The notes under the pieces are model-generated. The model was not told the origin of the DNA, made no database searches, and was given only the letters and a program-made list of their open reading frames with translations. This document shows, one piece after another, positions 1 through 8,618 of a DNA stretch of 64,000 bases. The translations under genes and the position numbers were made by a program. Every line of letters begins with the position of its first letter. The stretch's first letter is position 1. The stretch is from Planococcus halotolerans. Its GTDB lineage: Bacteria > Bacillota > Bacilli > Bacillales_A > Planococcaceae. The DNA is taken from positions 124,001 to 188,000 of the forward strand of contig NZ_QLZR01000005.1 of NCBI RefSeq assembly GCF_003289955.1. Reading direction: 5' to 3'.

Positions 1-1
1 G

Positions 2-610
2 CACCGGGGGATATCCTTACTGATGATTGAAGAAGGGATGCCAGGCTTTACAAAAGGGCGCAAACTGGATAAAGTCGGCCTTCATGCGCAGGATACTTCC
101 GAATTGTATTTTGAGGATTGTGTCGTACCGGTTTCCAATCTGATTGGTGAAGAAAACAAAGGCTTTACATATTTGATGGAAAAACTTCAGCAGGAGCGTC
201 TGGTGGTGGCGATGGCCGCTCAAACGGCTTCGGAAGATATGCTGGAAATGACGGTCGATTATGTGAAATCGAGACAGGCATTCGGCAAGCCGATCAGCGC
301 TTTCCAGAATACCCAGTTTAAATTGGTTGAAATGGCGACCGAAGTGGAACTGGGGCATTCATTCCTCGAATCGCTGATCGAAGAGCATATGGCAGGCAAG
401 GATATCGTTTCCAAAGTGTCGATGGCCAAATATTGGCTGACGGATACCGCGAAAAAAATCTCGGGCGAGTGCATGCAATTGCACGGGGGCTACGGGTACA
501 TGGAAGAATACAAAATCGCCCGCCGCTACCGCGATATTCCGGTGGCAGCGATATATGCCGGATCCAATGAAATCATGAAAACGATTGTTGCGAAGCGAAT
601 GGGTCTGTGA
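2..610 (+). CDS. Acyl-CoA dehydrogenase (5' end outside window)
   Basis: Only the C-terminal 202 residues are visible; the frame is open to the window edge. Flavoenzymes of this family introduce the alpha-beta double bond into acyl-CoA thioesters in fatty-acid or branched-chain degradation. The C-terminal helical domain is recognisable from KSRQAFGKPIS, QLHGGYGYMEE and the terminal IYAGSNEIMK. Medium-chain enzymes carry their catalytic Glu in that last loop (YEG); here the residue is Ala. The segment LQQERL (Glu codon 194-196) instead matches the helix-G glutamate of long-chain/isovaleryl type enzymes, so I infer that subgroup. No terminator is visible before the trp promoter that follows. 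The family assignment is firm; the substrate is unknown. Confidence 0.93.
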   Translation, partial: HRGISLLMIEEGMPGFTKGRKLDKVGLHAQDTSELYFEDCVVPVSNLIGEENKGFTYLMEKLQQERLVVAMAAQTASEDMLEMTVDYVKSRQAFGKPISAFQNTQFKLVEMATEVELGHSFLESLIEEHMAGKDIVSKVSMAKYWLTDTAKKISGECMQLHGGYGYMEEYKIARRYRDIPVAAIYAGSNEIMKTIVAKRMGL

Positions 611-619
611 ACCTTAAGC

Positions 620-648
620 TTGACAGAATAAACAAAATAATTTAATGT
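620..648 (+). promoter_or_regulatory. Sigma-A promoter of the trp operon
   Basis: TTGACA at 620-625, a 17-bp spacer, and TAATGT at 643-648. It lies 10 bp after the acyl-CoA dehydrogenase stop and directly upstream of the T-box leader, so transcription should start near 655. Confidence 0.7.
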
Positions 649-654
649 AAACTT

Positions 655-988
655 CAACTTGTTGGTAGAATGGCAAGTCTATTTGAGAGAAGAGCCCAGA
701 GAAGATGAGAATAGCAGAGAGCAAAATCGAGGATTGAGACGAGTAGGCAGTGGATTCCATAATAGAGAGTCAGCGGCTGGTGGAAGCTGATTGGGGAAAC
801 TGCGCGAATGGACTTAGGAGAGCTGGCCTGAAAATGGAAATGAGTAAGGCAGACGTATGCCCTGCGTTAAAGGGAAAGGCGAAAAGCCTGTTTGAGTGAG
901 TGCAGAAATGCATTAATGCGTGGTGGTACCGCGGTTTTTTTAACCCGTCCCCGCAACCGGATATATTTCCGGTTGCGGGGATTTTTGT
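655..988 (+). promoter_or_regulatory. T-box leader, tryptophan specifier
   Basis: The roughly 330-nt leader before trpD has the hallmarks of a tRNA-sensing T-box riboswitch. Stem I signals are GACGAGTAGG (about 739-748) and GTCAGCGGCTGGTGGAAGC (about 769-788). A specifier-loop context GAA-TGG-AC puts the codon TGG (Trp) at 809-811. The T-box core TGGTGGTACCGCGG spans 921-934, with the UGGU bulge expected to pair with the tRNA acceptor end. A strong terminator follows. In this family uncharged tRNA stabilises the antiterminator and allows read-through, so the operon should be induced when charged tRNA-Trp is scarce. Confidence 0.92.
949..987 (+). terminator. T-box regulated terminator
   Basis: A perfect 12-bp stem (CCCCGCAACCGG at 949-960 with CCGGTTGCGGGG at 969-980) is followed by a T-rich tract. 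It competes with the antiterminator formed by the T-box core just upstream. Confidence 0.93.
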
Positions 989-1010
989 ATTTCAAAAGAG
1001 CTGAGGAGAG

Positions 1011-2009
1011 ATGAAGATGAGAAGAGCAGAGAGTTTAAGTGAGCATAGAATGTACAGCAAATCAATGGAGATATTGGACGGCCGAATGACAGACCGGGAG
1101 ATTAAGGAATTTCTTGTGGCGTTGCATTCCAAAGGGGAAACAGCTGATGAGATGGTGGGCCTGGTAAAGGCGATGCGCTCAAAAGCAGTGAGTTTGCCGG
1201 AAACGAGCGGGATGTTGATTGATGTATGCGGCACAGGCGGCGACCGTTCATTCAGCTTTAATATCAGCACGCTGGCAGCTTTTGTTCTGGCGGGCTGCGG
1301 CATGAAAGTCGCGAAACACGGAAACCGCAGTGTTTCGAGCAAGACCGGCAGCGCAGATGTGCTGGAGGAACTGGGGATCCTTACAACAGCTGCCCCGGCA
1401 ACTATTCCGGAATTGATTGAAAAGACGGGCATTGCGTTTTTATTTGCGCCCGCTATTCATCCTGCACTTGGGAAATTGCGGGAAGTACGGAAGAGCATTG
1501 CGACGCCGACCATATTCAATCTGGTCGGGCCACTCGCCAATCCGTTGCCGATTGAAGTGCAGATGACCGGCGTTTACCGCCGGGATATGCTGGAGCCGAT
1601 GGCAGATGCATTGATGAGACTCGGCAGAAAACGCGGTGTGATGGTCCACGGAGCAGGCGGGATGGACGAGCTTTCTCTCGCGGGAACCAATGAATTATTG
1701 TTTTTTGATGAAAATGGCAAGAAGCTGGTTGAGTTCCATCCGGAAGAAGCAGGCTTGACGCTGGCGCCAGTCGAGGCAATCAGAGGCGGGGATGCCAAGC
1801 GCAATGCCGCAATTTTTATGGAAGTGCTGGAAGGACGCGACAGTGCTTATCTGGATACAGTAGCACTGAATGCAGGAGCTGCACTTTTTGCGAGCGGCAA
1901 TGCCGGGACGATTGCGGAGGGTGTTCACGCAGCAAGAAAATCCATCCTTTCCGGAGAAACGGGCAGTGTATTCGAAGCACACCGGCAGGCAGTGGGGGTG
2001 CTGGTATGA
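1011..2009 (+). CDS. trpD: Anthranilate phosphoribosyltransferase
   Basis: Transfers phosphoribose from PRPP to anthranilate, the second dedicated step of tryptophan synthesis. The 332-residue length is normal. Family signatures are the PRPP/Mg site VCGTGGDRSFSFNIST, KHGNRSVSSKTGSADVLE and HPALGKLREVRKSI. It is the first gene after the T-box. The ribosome site GAGGAG (1003-1008) is only 2 bp from ATG 1011 and 8 bp from an in-frame ATG at 1017, so the true start may be 1017. The last four bases overlap trpC (ATGA), indicating translational coupling. The gene for anthranilate synthase, which makes its substrate, is not in this operon. Confidence 0.96.
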   Translation: MKMRRAESLSEHRMYSKSMEILDGRMTDREIKEFLVALHSKGETADEMVGLVKAMRSKAVSLPETSGMLIDVCGTGGDRSFSFNISTLAAFVLAGCGMKVAKHGNRSVSSKTGSADVLEELGILTTAAPATIPELIEKTGIAFLFAPAIHPALGKLREVRKSIATPTIFNLVGPLANPLPIEVQMTGVYRRDMLEPMADALMRLGRKRGVMVHGAGGMDELSLAGTNELLFFDENGKKLVEFHPEEAGLTLAPVEAIRGGDAKRNAAIFMEVLEGRDSAYLDTVALNAGAALFASGNAGTIAEGVHAARKSILSGETGSVFEAHRQAVGVLV

Positions 2010-2782
2010 ATATACTGGATGAAATTATTGCGGCAAAACGTGAAGAGGTAAAAAACTATTCATCTGCTGAGCAGGTTGAAGGAGATGCGTTTCCACAGAA
2101 ATCCCGATTGGCCGAGCGCTTGAGAAAAGGACCTGGTGTCGTCGCGGAGATTAAACGGGCTTCACCGTCAAAAGGCGACATCCGGCTGGATGTTGATGTG
2201 GCGGCGCAGGCGAAAATTTATGAACAGGCAGGAGCAGCGGCAATTTCTGTCTTAACGGATAATTCCTATTTCAAGGGTTCAATTGAGGATTTGGAAAATG
2301 TGGCGCAGCTTGTTTCGGTGCCGGTGCTTTGCAAAGATTTTATTGTAGATGAAATTCAGATAGACCGGGCGAAAGGTGCCGGTGCGACCATCATTCTGTT
2401 GATTGTTGCGGCACTTGGACAAGAAGAACTCGAGCGCCTGTTTTCATACGCGCAGGCACAAGGGCTGGAAGTGCTCGTTGAAGTGCACGACCCCGCTGAA
2501 CTTCAGGTTGCGGTGGATTTGGGCGCAGAATTGATCGGCGTCAATAACCGGAATTTGAAAACTTTCGAAGTCTCGCTCCAGCAGACGGCGAAAATTGCCG
2601 AACATTTTCCAGCAGACAGCAACTCGCTGCTGATCAGTGAGAGCGGCATCTTTACTGAAAATGATGCAGCGTTTGCCTTCGGTAAAGGGGCTGCTGGAAT
2701 TCTGGTTGGCGAAGCGCTGATGCGTTCGGAAGATGCCGGCGCATGGATCACAGCAGTTACGTTACCGGGGGTGAAGAAATGA
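2006..2782 (+). CDS. trpC: Indole-3-glycerol phosphate synthase
   Basis: Catalyses ring closure of the carboxyphenylamino-deoxyribulose phosphate intermediate to indole-3-glycerol phosphate. This 258-residue TIM barrel shows the standard active-site strands: [12 protein letters not shown] (catalytic Lys), [28 protein letters not shown] and LISESGI. It is monofunctional; the TrpF domain that is fused to TrpC in enteric bacteria is joined to TrpB here. It overlaps trpD by 4 bp at the start and the TrpF start by 4 bp at the end (both ATGA), typical of a tightly coupled operon. Confidence 0.96.
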   Translation: MNILDEIIAAKREEVKNYSSAEQVEGDAFPQKSRLAERLRKGPGVVAEIKRASPSKGDIRLDVDVAAQAKIYEQAGAAAISVLTDNSYFKGSIEDLENVAQLVSVPVLCKDFIVDEIQIDRAKGAGATIILLIVAALGQEELERLFSYAQAQGLEVLVEVHDPAELQVAVDLGAELIGVNNRNLKTFEVSLQQTAKIAEHFPADSNSLLISESGIFTENDAAFAFGKGAAGILVGEALMRSEDAGAWITAVTLPGVKK

Positions 2783-4584
2783 CGAAAGTGAAAATATGCG
2801 GCCTTCAGGAGCTGGAACATGTACGGGCTGCATCCACAGCTGATGCGGCGGGATTCGTCTTTGCGCCGAGCCGGCGCAGAATTTCCATTGAACAGGCTGC
2901 CGCTTTGGCTGCAGAACTTCCCGAATCAGTAGAAAAAATAGGTGTTTTTGTAAATGCCGGGCTGGATGAAGTGCTGGAAGCGGTTCAAAAGGTCCCGTTG
3001 TCGATGGTGCAGCTGCACGGGGATGAAACGGACGATTTTATCCGCAGTATTCCAGTAAAAGTTGTACAGGCGTTTTCGGTCCGTGACATTGAAGATGTAA
3101 AAAAACTTGAACGATCGATAGCGGATTTTGTACTGGTCGATGCACCTGGAATCGATTTTCGCGGAGGCAGTGGCAGAACCTTTGATTGGAGCTTGCTGGG
3201 CGGAGCATCGATCGATCCGGAAAGACTTATTGTGGCGGGTGGGCTGGACGCCGTAAATGTCGGCCAGGCAATCAATTCTCTGGCACCGTATATGGTCGAT
3301 GTTTCAAGCGGAGTCGAAACCGAAGGGAATAAAGATGCGGACAAAATAAAAATTTTCATAAAAACTGTAAAGGGTGATTCGATGCAGCAAACAACGGGAA
3401 CCGTTAAAGAAACAGGATTTTTCGGACGTTTCGGGGGCCAATTTGTGCCGGAGACATTGATGAAAGCTGTGAAAGAATTGGAAGCGGCTTATACGGAAGC
3501 AAAAGATGATGCTGATTTCCAGGCGGATTATCATAAGTATCTAAAAGAATATGTCGGCCGTGAGCAGCCGCTTACTTATGCGGCAAGGTTGACGGAAGCT
3601 TGGGGCGGGCCGAAAGTTTATTTGAAGCGGGAAGACCTCAATCATACGGGTGCCCATAAAATCAATAACGCAATCGGACAGGCGTTGCTGGCGATCAGAA
3701 TGGGCAAACGCAAGATTGTAGCGGAAACAGGCGCCGGCCAGCATGGTGTGGCGACTGCGACGATCTGCGCGCTGCTCGACTTGGAATGTGTCGTTTTCAT
3801 GGGAGAAGAAGATATCAGACGACAGCAATTAAACGTATTCCGGATGAAGCTTCTCGGGGCGAAAGTGGAAAGCGTGACAAAAGGCAGCGCCACATTAAAA
3901 GATGCGGTCAATGAAGCGTTGCGCTACTGGGTGACGAATGTGGAAGATACTCATTACCTCATCGGTTCTGCGCTTGGGCCTCATCCGTTCCCGACAATGG
4001 TCCGCGATTTCCAAAGTGTGATCGGACGTGAGACGCGTGAGCAGATTCTCGACAAAGAAGGGCGCTTGCCGGATGTAATCCTGGCTTGTGTCGGCGGAGG
4101 ATCGAATGCGATCGGCATGTTCCATCCATTTGTAGAAGATGAATCCGTCCGGCTCATCGGAGTTGAAGCGGCGGGTGAAGGAGTCGACACGGCCAGACAT
4201 GCGGCAACACTGACAAAAGGGACGGAAGGCGTGCTGCACGGAGCTTACATGAAACTTCTGCAGGATGAAAACGGTCAGGTTCAGGAAGCGCATTCGATTT
4301 CTGCAGGACTGGATTATCCGGGTGTAGGTCCCGAGCATGTCCATTTGGAAGACATCGGCCGGGTTGAATATAAAGCGGTGACGGATGAAGAAGCGCTGGC
4401 TTCGGTCATCAAATTATCGCGGCTCGAAGGCATCATTCCTGCGCTGGAATCGGCGCACGCCGTGGCGGAAGCAGAAAAAACAGCCGCCGCAATGGGATCG
4501 GACGAAATATTGATCATCTGCGTTTCCGGACGTGGCGATAAGGACATGGCGACCTATGCGGAAAAATTGGAGGGACTGGCATGA
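2779..4584 (+). CDS. trpF/trpB: TrpF-TrpB fusion: phosphoribosylanthranilate isomerase / tryptophan synthase beta
   Basis: One uninterrupted frame from ATG 2779 encodes 601 residues. Residues 1-201 are a complete TrpF barrel (start [10 protein letters not shown], then [37 protein letters not shown]). Residue 202 onward is a complete 400-residue TrpB with the PLP lysine in [13 protein letters not shown], the Gly-rich [10 protein letters not shown] loop and the C-terminal SGRGDKDM. No stop separates them. An internal ATG at 3382, where TrpB normally begins, is preceded by AAGGGTGAT, so TrpB might also be made separately. TrpF isomerises phosphoribosylanthranilate; TrpB condenses indole with serine on the TrpA/TrpB complex. 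An in-frame loss of the TrpF stop is the simplest origin; a sequencing error cannot be excluded from sequence alone. Confidence 0.93.
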   Translation: MTKVKICGLQELEHVRAASTADAAGFVFAPSRRRISIEQAAALAAELPESVEKIGVFVNAGLDEVLEAVQKVPLSMVQLHGDETDDFIRSIPVKVVQAFSVRDIEDVKKLERSIADFVLVDAPGIDFRGGSGRTFDWSLLGGASIDPERLIVAGGLDAVNVGQAINSLAPYMVDVSSGVETEGNKDADKIKIFIKTVKGDSMQQTTGTVKETGFFGRFGGQFVPETLMKAVKELEAAYTEAKDDADFQADYHKYLKEYVGREQPLTYAARLTEAWGGPKVYLKREDLNHTGAHKINNAIGQALLAIRMGKRKIVAETGAGQHGVATATICALLDLECVVFMGEEDIRRQQLNVFRMKLLGAKVESVTKGSATLKDAVNEALRYWVTNVEDTHYLIGSALGPHPFPTMVRDFQSVIGRETREQILDKEGRLPDVILACVGGGSNAIGMFHPFVEDESVRLIGVEAAGEGVDTARHAATLTKGTEGVLHGAYMKLLQDENGQVQEAHSISAGLDYPGVGPEHVHLEDIGRVEYKAVTDEEALASVIKLSRLEGIIPALESAHAVAEAEKTAAAMGSDEILIICVSGRGDKDMATYAEKLEGLA

Positions 4585-5351
4585 AGCGCTTGGAAAATTT
4601 AAAGGATAGCGGAGATAAGGCATTTGTAGCTTATATAATGGCAGGTGATGGAGGGCTGGACAAGCTGCGCGGCCAAGTGGAATATTTACAGGCAACGGGC
4701 GTGACGGCAATTGAAATCGGCATTCCTTTTTCCGATCCGGTCGCAGATGGACCGGTTATCGAAGAAGCGGGCAATCGTGCGCTCGCTGAAGGTGTCACAC
4801 TTAATAAGGTTTTACTTGAAATGAAGAACTGGGATTTCGATCTAAAAATCCCATTGATCGTTATGACTTATTTGAATCCGGTCATCCGGTACGGAGCGGA
4901 GCGTTTCGCGGAATCATGCAGGGAAGCGGGAGTGTCCGCTGTCATCATTCCGGATTTGCCGTTTGAACATCAGCAGCTGGTCGAGCCTTATTTGAAAAAG
5001 ACCGGTATCACGCTGATTCAGCTCGTTACACTGACCACTACGGAAAACAGGCTTGAGGACATTTTGGGAGCGGCCGAAGGATTTGTTTATGCCGTGACGG
5101 TAACCGGCATCACCGGTGTGCGCGATGAATTGACGCAGGAAGTGAAAGAATTCATGAAAACGGTTCGCTCCAAGAGCCCGGTGCCGGTTTACGCGGGCTT
5201 CGGCATATCCAGGTTGGAACATATTGAACTGCTGCGGGAGGATGTCGATGGATTTATCGTAGGGTCGGCAATCGTAAAAGCTTTTCACGACAATAAAATC
5301 GAAAATATTGAACCTCTCATCCATGCAGTGACCCAGCGTAACCCGGTATAA
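4581..5351 (+). CDS. trpA: Tryptophan synthase alpha subunit
   Basis: Cleaves indole-3-glycerol phosphate to indole and glyceraldehyde 3-phosphate; the indole is channelled to TrpB. The 256-residue barrel carries the active-site region [17 protein letters not shown] (both catalytic acidic residues present), [10 protein letters not shown] and the phosphate-binding [11 protein letters not shown] and IVGSAIVK. It overlaps the end of the TrpF-TrpB frame by 4 bp (ATGA). No terminator separates it from the DNA glycosylase gene 18 bp downstream, so that gene probably belongs to the same transcript. Confidence 0.96.
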   Translation: MKRLENLKDSGDKAFVAYIMAGDGGLDKLRGQVEYLQATGVTAIEIGIPFSDPVADGPVIEEAGNRALAEGVTLNKVLLEMKNWDFDLKIPLIVMTYLNPVIRYGAERFAESCREAGVSAVIIPDLPFEHQQLVEPYLKKTGITLIQLVTLTTTENRLEDILGAAEGFVYAVTVTGITGVRDELTQEVKEFMKTVRSKSPVPVYAGFGISRLEHIELLREDVDGFIVGSAIVKAFHDNKIENIEPLIHAVTQRNPV

Positions 5352-5369
5352 TGGAGGCCGGAGGGATGT

Positions 5370-5963
5370 ATGATGTTCAAACCAGTCACAGCTGATTTTT
5401 TTGATGCGCCTACTCTCGATTTGTCTCGAAACCTGCTGGGGCAGCTTCTTGTACACGAACTGCCGGAAGGGATCGTAGCCGGAAGAATCGTCGAGACGGA
5501 AGCCTATATGGGGGCGGAAGACCGGGCGGCGCACAGCTTCGGCAACCGGCGCACCAAACGGACGGAAATCATGTTCGGCAAAGCCGGCCTTGTCTATACT
5601 TATCAAATGCATACCCATACGCTGATCAATGTTGTCAGCGGACCCATCGATACGCCGCGCGCCATTCTGATCCGGGCGGTGGAGCCGGTCGAAGGAATTG
5701 ATTTGATGGCGGAACTGCGTGGTCGCCATCTGCCGATCAAGCAGTGGACAAGCGGGCCGGGCAAACTGACAAAAGCGATGGGAATCACAATGGATTATTA
5801 TGGCCACCGTTTTACCGAGCGGCCATTGTATATTGCGGAAGGGGATCCGGTGCATGCAGTTTCAGTCGGTCCGAGAGTCGGCATCGGCAATTCGCAGGAA
5901 GCTGTCCACTATCCTTACCGGTTTTGGGAGCAGGACAATCCTTACGTATCAAAATTCCGCTGA
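5370..5963 (+). CDS. 3-methyladenine DNA glycosylase (AAG/MPG family)
   Basis: Removes alkylated purines from DNA to start base excision repair. The 197-residue length suits the small bacterial AAG/MPG enzymes. Family features are LLGQLLVHELP, RIVETEAYMGAEDRAAHS (containing the water-activating Glu), SGPGKLTKAMGI and PRVGIGNS near the end. ATG codons at 5370 and 5373 follow GGAGGCCGGAGGG (about 5353-5365). Its position directly behind trpA with no terminator suggests co-transcription with the trp operon, although no functional tie to tryptophan synthesis is evident. Confidence 0.92.
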   Translation: MMFKPVTADFFDAPTLDLSRNLLGQLLVHELPEGIVAGRIVETEAYMGAEDRAAHSFGNRRTKRTEIMFGKAGLVYTYQMHTHTLINVVSGPIDTPRAILIRAVEPVEGIDLMAELRGRHLPIKQWTSGPGKLTKAMGITMDYYGHRFTERPLYIAEGDPVHAVSVGPRVGIGNSQEAVHYPYRFWEQDNPYVSKFR

Positions 5964-6032
5964 ACTCCATGTTTAGTAATTTCTCTGTGTGGAATAATAA
6001 GGGAGAGTATTAAACAAAAGGAGTGAAAGATA

Positions 6033-6560
6033 GTGGCGAAAATTGCAACGCTAATAACTGATATGTTTGAGGATGTAGAATATACCGACCCATCGAAAGC
6101 ATTCAACGATGCAGGTCACGAAGTTTTCACGATTGAAAAAGAAGCTGGCAAGGAAGTGAAAGGCAAGCAGGGTGAAGCTGTCGTGTCGATTGACAAAGGC
6201 ATTGACGACGCAAATCCGGAAGATTACGATGCTCTATTCCTTCCTGGCGGATTCTCGCCTGACCAATTGCGTGCGGATGACCGTTTCGTAAGCTTTACGA
6301 AAGCATTCATGGATGCAAAAAAACCGGTATTCGCAATCTGCCACGGCCCGCAATTGCTGATTTCAGCAAAAGCGCTCGAAGGCCGCAAAGCGACAGGTTA
6401 TAAATCGATCCAAACAGACATGGAATACGCTGGTGCCAAACTGGTGGATGAAGAAGTGGCTGTCTGCCAGGACCAATTGGTGACAAGCCGTCAGCCGGAT
6501 GATATCCCGGCATTCAACCGTGAGTCATTGCGCGTACTGGAACAATATTCAGCAAAATAA
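6033..6560 (+). CDS. DJ-1/PfpI family protein (general stress protein 18 type)
   Basis: A member of the PfpI/YfkM/YraA branch of the DJ-1 superfamily, 175 residues, cytoplasmic. The nucleophile elbow FAICHGPQLL supplies the reactive Cys with its adjacent His, and GGFSPDQLR carries the oxyanion region. Bacterial relatives are stress proteins proposed to act on glycated proteins or methylglyoxal adducts; the substrate here is not known. The start is GTG 6033 behind AAAGGAGTG. Upstream, GTTTAG with a 14-bp gap to GGAATA is only a weak sigma-B resemblance. A terminator follows at 6575-6607. Confidence 0.9.
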   Translation: MAKIATLITDMFEDVEYTDPSKAFNDAGHEVFTIEKEAGKEVKGKQGEAVVSIDKGIDDANPEDYDALFLPGGFSPDQLRADDRFVSFTKAFMDAKKPVFAICHGPQLLISAKALEGRKATGYKSIQTDMEYAGAKLVDEEVAVCQDQLVTSRQPDDIPAFNRESLRVLEQYSAK

Positions 6561-6574
6561 TAATTTAAGCAAAG

Positions 6575-6607
6575 AAACCCCGTCAGCTTCGGCTGCCGGG
6601 GTTATTT
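6575..6607 (+). terminator. Rho-independent terminator after the PfpI gene
   Basis: AACCCCG-t-CAGC pairs with GCTG-CCGGGGTT around a short ttcg-type loop (6576-6602), followed by TATTTT. Confidence 0.85.
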
Positions 6608-6697
6608 TCATGGAGAAACATCTTCCAATCGCCCCTTGAATAAATAAGCAATCACTTATATAATGAATGGCGGAACTCTTGAAAGAAGGTGAATGGT

Positions 6698-7027
6698 TTG
6701 GATTACGTATATATGGAATCCTATTTGAAGGCAATCAGCGACCATAACCGGATGCTGATCCTAAAGTATTTATCGAAGGATTCACTTTGCATATGTGAAT
6801 TTACGGAATTGCTGGATATGACACAGCCGGCGGTGAGCCAGCATATGCGGAAATTAAAAATAGCTGAATTGGTGACAGAGGAAAAGCGGGGGCGCTGGAC
6901 GATTTGGTCGCTTAATGTGCGGCATGCGCTTTACCCAATGCTGATCCATTTGCTTAGCCTGTTGCCGGAACCGGAGATTACGGTGGAATCTCTGGAAGCA
7001 GAAGGAAAAAGAGTAGTTTGTGAATAA
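6698..7027 (+). CDS. arsR: ArsR-type metalloregulator
   Basis: A winged-helix repressor of the ArsR/SmtB family, about 109 residues. The helix-turn-helix MTQPAVSQHMRKLK is clear, and SLCICEF supplies a vicinal Cys pair matching the ELCVCDL arsenite site of ArsR proteins. The wing is KRGRWTIWSLN. The preferred start is TTG 6698 because GAAGGTGA ends about 6 bp before it; a GTG at 6689 would overlap the ribosome site. It lies 15 bp upstream of arsB, and its predicted role is arsenite-responsive repression of that pair. No arsC is next to them. Confidence 0.86.
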   Translation: MDYVYMESYLKAISDHNRMLILKYLSKDSLCICEFTELLDMTQPAVSQHMRKLKIAELVTEEKRGRWTIWSLNVRHALYPMLIHLLSLLPEPEITVESLEAEGKRVVCE

Positions 7028-7042
7028 GGAGTTGTTCGAATA

Positions 7043-8338
7043 GTGGAAGTTGGATTAGCCAGTTTTATTTTTATTGTCACATTGATTTTTGTTATCTGGC
7101 AGCCGCGCGGGTTGTCGATCGGTTGGTCAGCGATTGCGGGAGCTGCGGTAGCGTTATTATTTGGAGTGGTTGACTTCGGTGATGTCTGGGATGTAACCGG
7201 CATCGTGTGGAATGCGACATTGACGTTTGTCGCTTTGATCATCATTTCCCTCATTCTTGATGAAATCGGATTTTTCGAATGGGCAGCGTTACATATGGCT
7301 CGCTTGGCTAAAGGCAGCGGGCTTCGGATGTTCTTTCTTGTAACTGTACTTGGCGCTATCGTGGCAGCGCTTTTCGCCAATGACGGAGCGGCGCTGATTT
7401 TGACGCCAATCGTCCTTGCCATGGTGAGAGCATTGAACTTCAAAGATGCAATGATTCTGCCGTTTATCATGGCTTCCGGGTTTATTGCGGATACGGCATC
7501 CTTGCCGTTTGTCATCAGTAATTTGGTGAACATCGTTTCAGCGGACTTTTTCAATATCGGATTTACTGAATACGCGATCCACATGGTTGTGCCAAACTTG
7601 TTCAGTATCCTTGCCAGCATGCTTGTCCTTTACCTTTATTTCCGTAAGGATATTCCCAAGGAATTTGATGCCGGTGTATTGAAAACTCCGGCATCTGCCA
7701 TCAAGGATCTGAAGATGTTCCGTCTGTCATGGGTGGTTCTGGCGGTGCTGTTGGTCGGCTATTTCATGAGTGAAACTTTGGATATTCCGGTATCGTTCAT
7801 CGCGGGAACAGTCGCCATCATTTTCCTGGCGATTGCACGCAGAAGCGAAGCGGTTGAGACAATGACTGTGCTGAAGGGTGCACCTTGGGCGATCGTCTTC
7901 TTCTCAATCGGTATGTATGTAGTGGTTTATGGCCTGCGCAATGTCGGTTTGACTTCGGTATTGGCTACTGCAATCGAGTGGACTGCGGGGCACGGATTAT
8001 ATGCAGCGACAATCGGCATGGGCTTTATCGCGGCGATTCTTTCGTCTGTCATGAATAATATGCCGACCGTTATGATCGATGCACTGGCCATCGCTGAAAC
8101 CGATACGACAGGCGTCGTGCGGGAAGCGCTGATCTATGCCAATGTTATCGGTTCAGATCTCGGTCCGAAAATCACACCGATCGGATCACTTGCCACATTA
8201 TTATGGCTGCACGTTTTGAAATTGAAAGGCGTCACCATCAGTTGGGGTTATTATTTCAAAATCGGGATCATCCTGACGATTCCGACCCTTTTCATCACTT
8301 TGACCGGCTTGTACCTGTGGCTGATAATTTTAAACTAA
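7043..8338 (+). CDS. arsB: ArsB-type arsenite efflux permease
   Basis: An integral membrane permease of 431 residues with about twelve hydrophobic segments, matching the usual ArsB length (about 430). The family motif [18 protein letters not shown] is present, as are [16 protein letters not shown] and [20 protein letters not shown]. ArsB exports arsenite or antimonite using membrane potential, or as partner of an ArsA ATPase; neither arsA nor arsC is visible here. The start is GTG 7043 with AAGGAG 14 bp upstream. Co-transcription with the arsR-type gene is likely. A terminator follows immediately. Confidence 0.92.
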   Translation: MEVGLASFIFIVTLIFVIWQPRGLSIGWSAIAGAAVALLFGVVDFGDVWDVTGIVWNATLTFVALIIISLILDEIGFFEWAALHMARLAKGSGLRMFFLVTVLGAIVAALFANDGAALILTPIVLAMVRALNFKDAMILPFIMASGFIADTASLPFVISNLVNIVSADFFNIGFTEYAIHMVVPNLFSILASMLVLYLYFRKDIPKEFDAGVLKTPASAIKDLKMFRLSWVVLAVLLVGYFMSETLDIPVSFIAGTVAIIFLAIARRSEAVETMTVLKGAPWAIVFFSIGMYVVVYGLRNVGLTSVLATAIEWTAGHGLYAATIGMGFIAAILSSVMNNMPTVMIDALAIAETDTTGVVREALIYANVIGSDLGPKITPIGSLATLLWLHVLKLKGVTISWGYYFKIGIILTIPTLFITLTGLYLWLIILN

Positions 8339-8343
8339 TGCAA

Positions 8344-8381
8344 TAAAAGAGGTTCGCCTGTTAAGGTGAGCCTCTTTTTGG
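8344..8381 (+). terminator. Terminator of arsR-arsB
   Basis: AAAAGAGGTTCGCC pairs with GGTGAGCCTCTTTTT around a short loop, with a T-run at the 3' side. Confidence 0.85.
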
Positions 8382-8446
8382 TCTTTTGACGGAGTTGGGA
8401 ATAAAAGCGAATTCGGTTAACTTCATAAAAGATCGCTAATCAAAAA

Positions 8447-8482
8447 CAATAAAAAACAGGCACCCTTTGAAGAAGGTGCCCG
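8447..8482 (-). terminator. Terminator of the DUF-GNAT gene
   Basis: On the minus strand GGCACC (8480-8475), loop TTCTTCAAAG, GGTGCC (8464-8459) is followed by TGTTTTTTATTG. It lies beyond repeat copy A, so the repeat is inside the transcript. Confidence 0.8.
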
Positions 8483-8490
8483 CTTTACAT

Positions 8491-8613
8491 TGTCCAGACT
8501 CCAGCGGCCCAGCTCTTCGGGTCATAAGCCACTTTGGCTGTGCGACTGGAAAGACACCGCTTCGCCAAATCGTCTTATGCCTTTCAGAGCTAAACGGGCG
8601 CTTTCGCTTTTCT
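8491..8613 (-). repeat. Family-1 palindromic repeat, copy A
   Basis: This 123-bp imperfect palindrome lies between the stop codon of the DUF-GNAT gene and its terminator. In the sense direction it opens with AGAAAAGCG five bases after the stop and ends with GTCTGGACA. Nested inverted segments are AGCTCT/AGAGCT and CATAAG/CTTATG. Other copies are at 10818-11298 (three), 21421-21544, 30170-30293, 31297-31479, 36285-36643 (array), 40358-40481 and 63784-63976. Confidence 0.9.
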
Positions 8614-8618
8614 TTTGT

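Noticed and set aside
3376-3390. Frameshift separating trpF and trpB
   Set aside because: The frame is continuous and both domains are complete and well conserved up to the junction, so an in-frame fusion fits better than a frameshift.
4914-5855. 313-codon open frame on the minus strand opposite trpA and the glycosylase gene
   Set aside because: Its product is rich in Arg, His and Phe with no recognisable motif, and it mirrors two firmly identified genes on the other strand.
5970-6005. Sigma-B promoter before the PfpI-type gene
   Set aside because: GTTTAG is acceptable but the -10 candidate GGAATA matches GGGTAT at only about half its positions.
6931-7620. 229-codon minus-strand frame opposite arsR-arsB
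   Set aside because: Composition is that of antisense of a membrane protein (many Thr, Asn, Ile) and it lacks a ribosome site.
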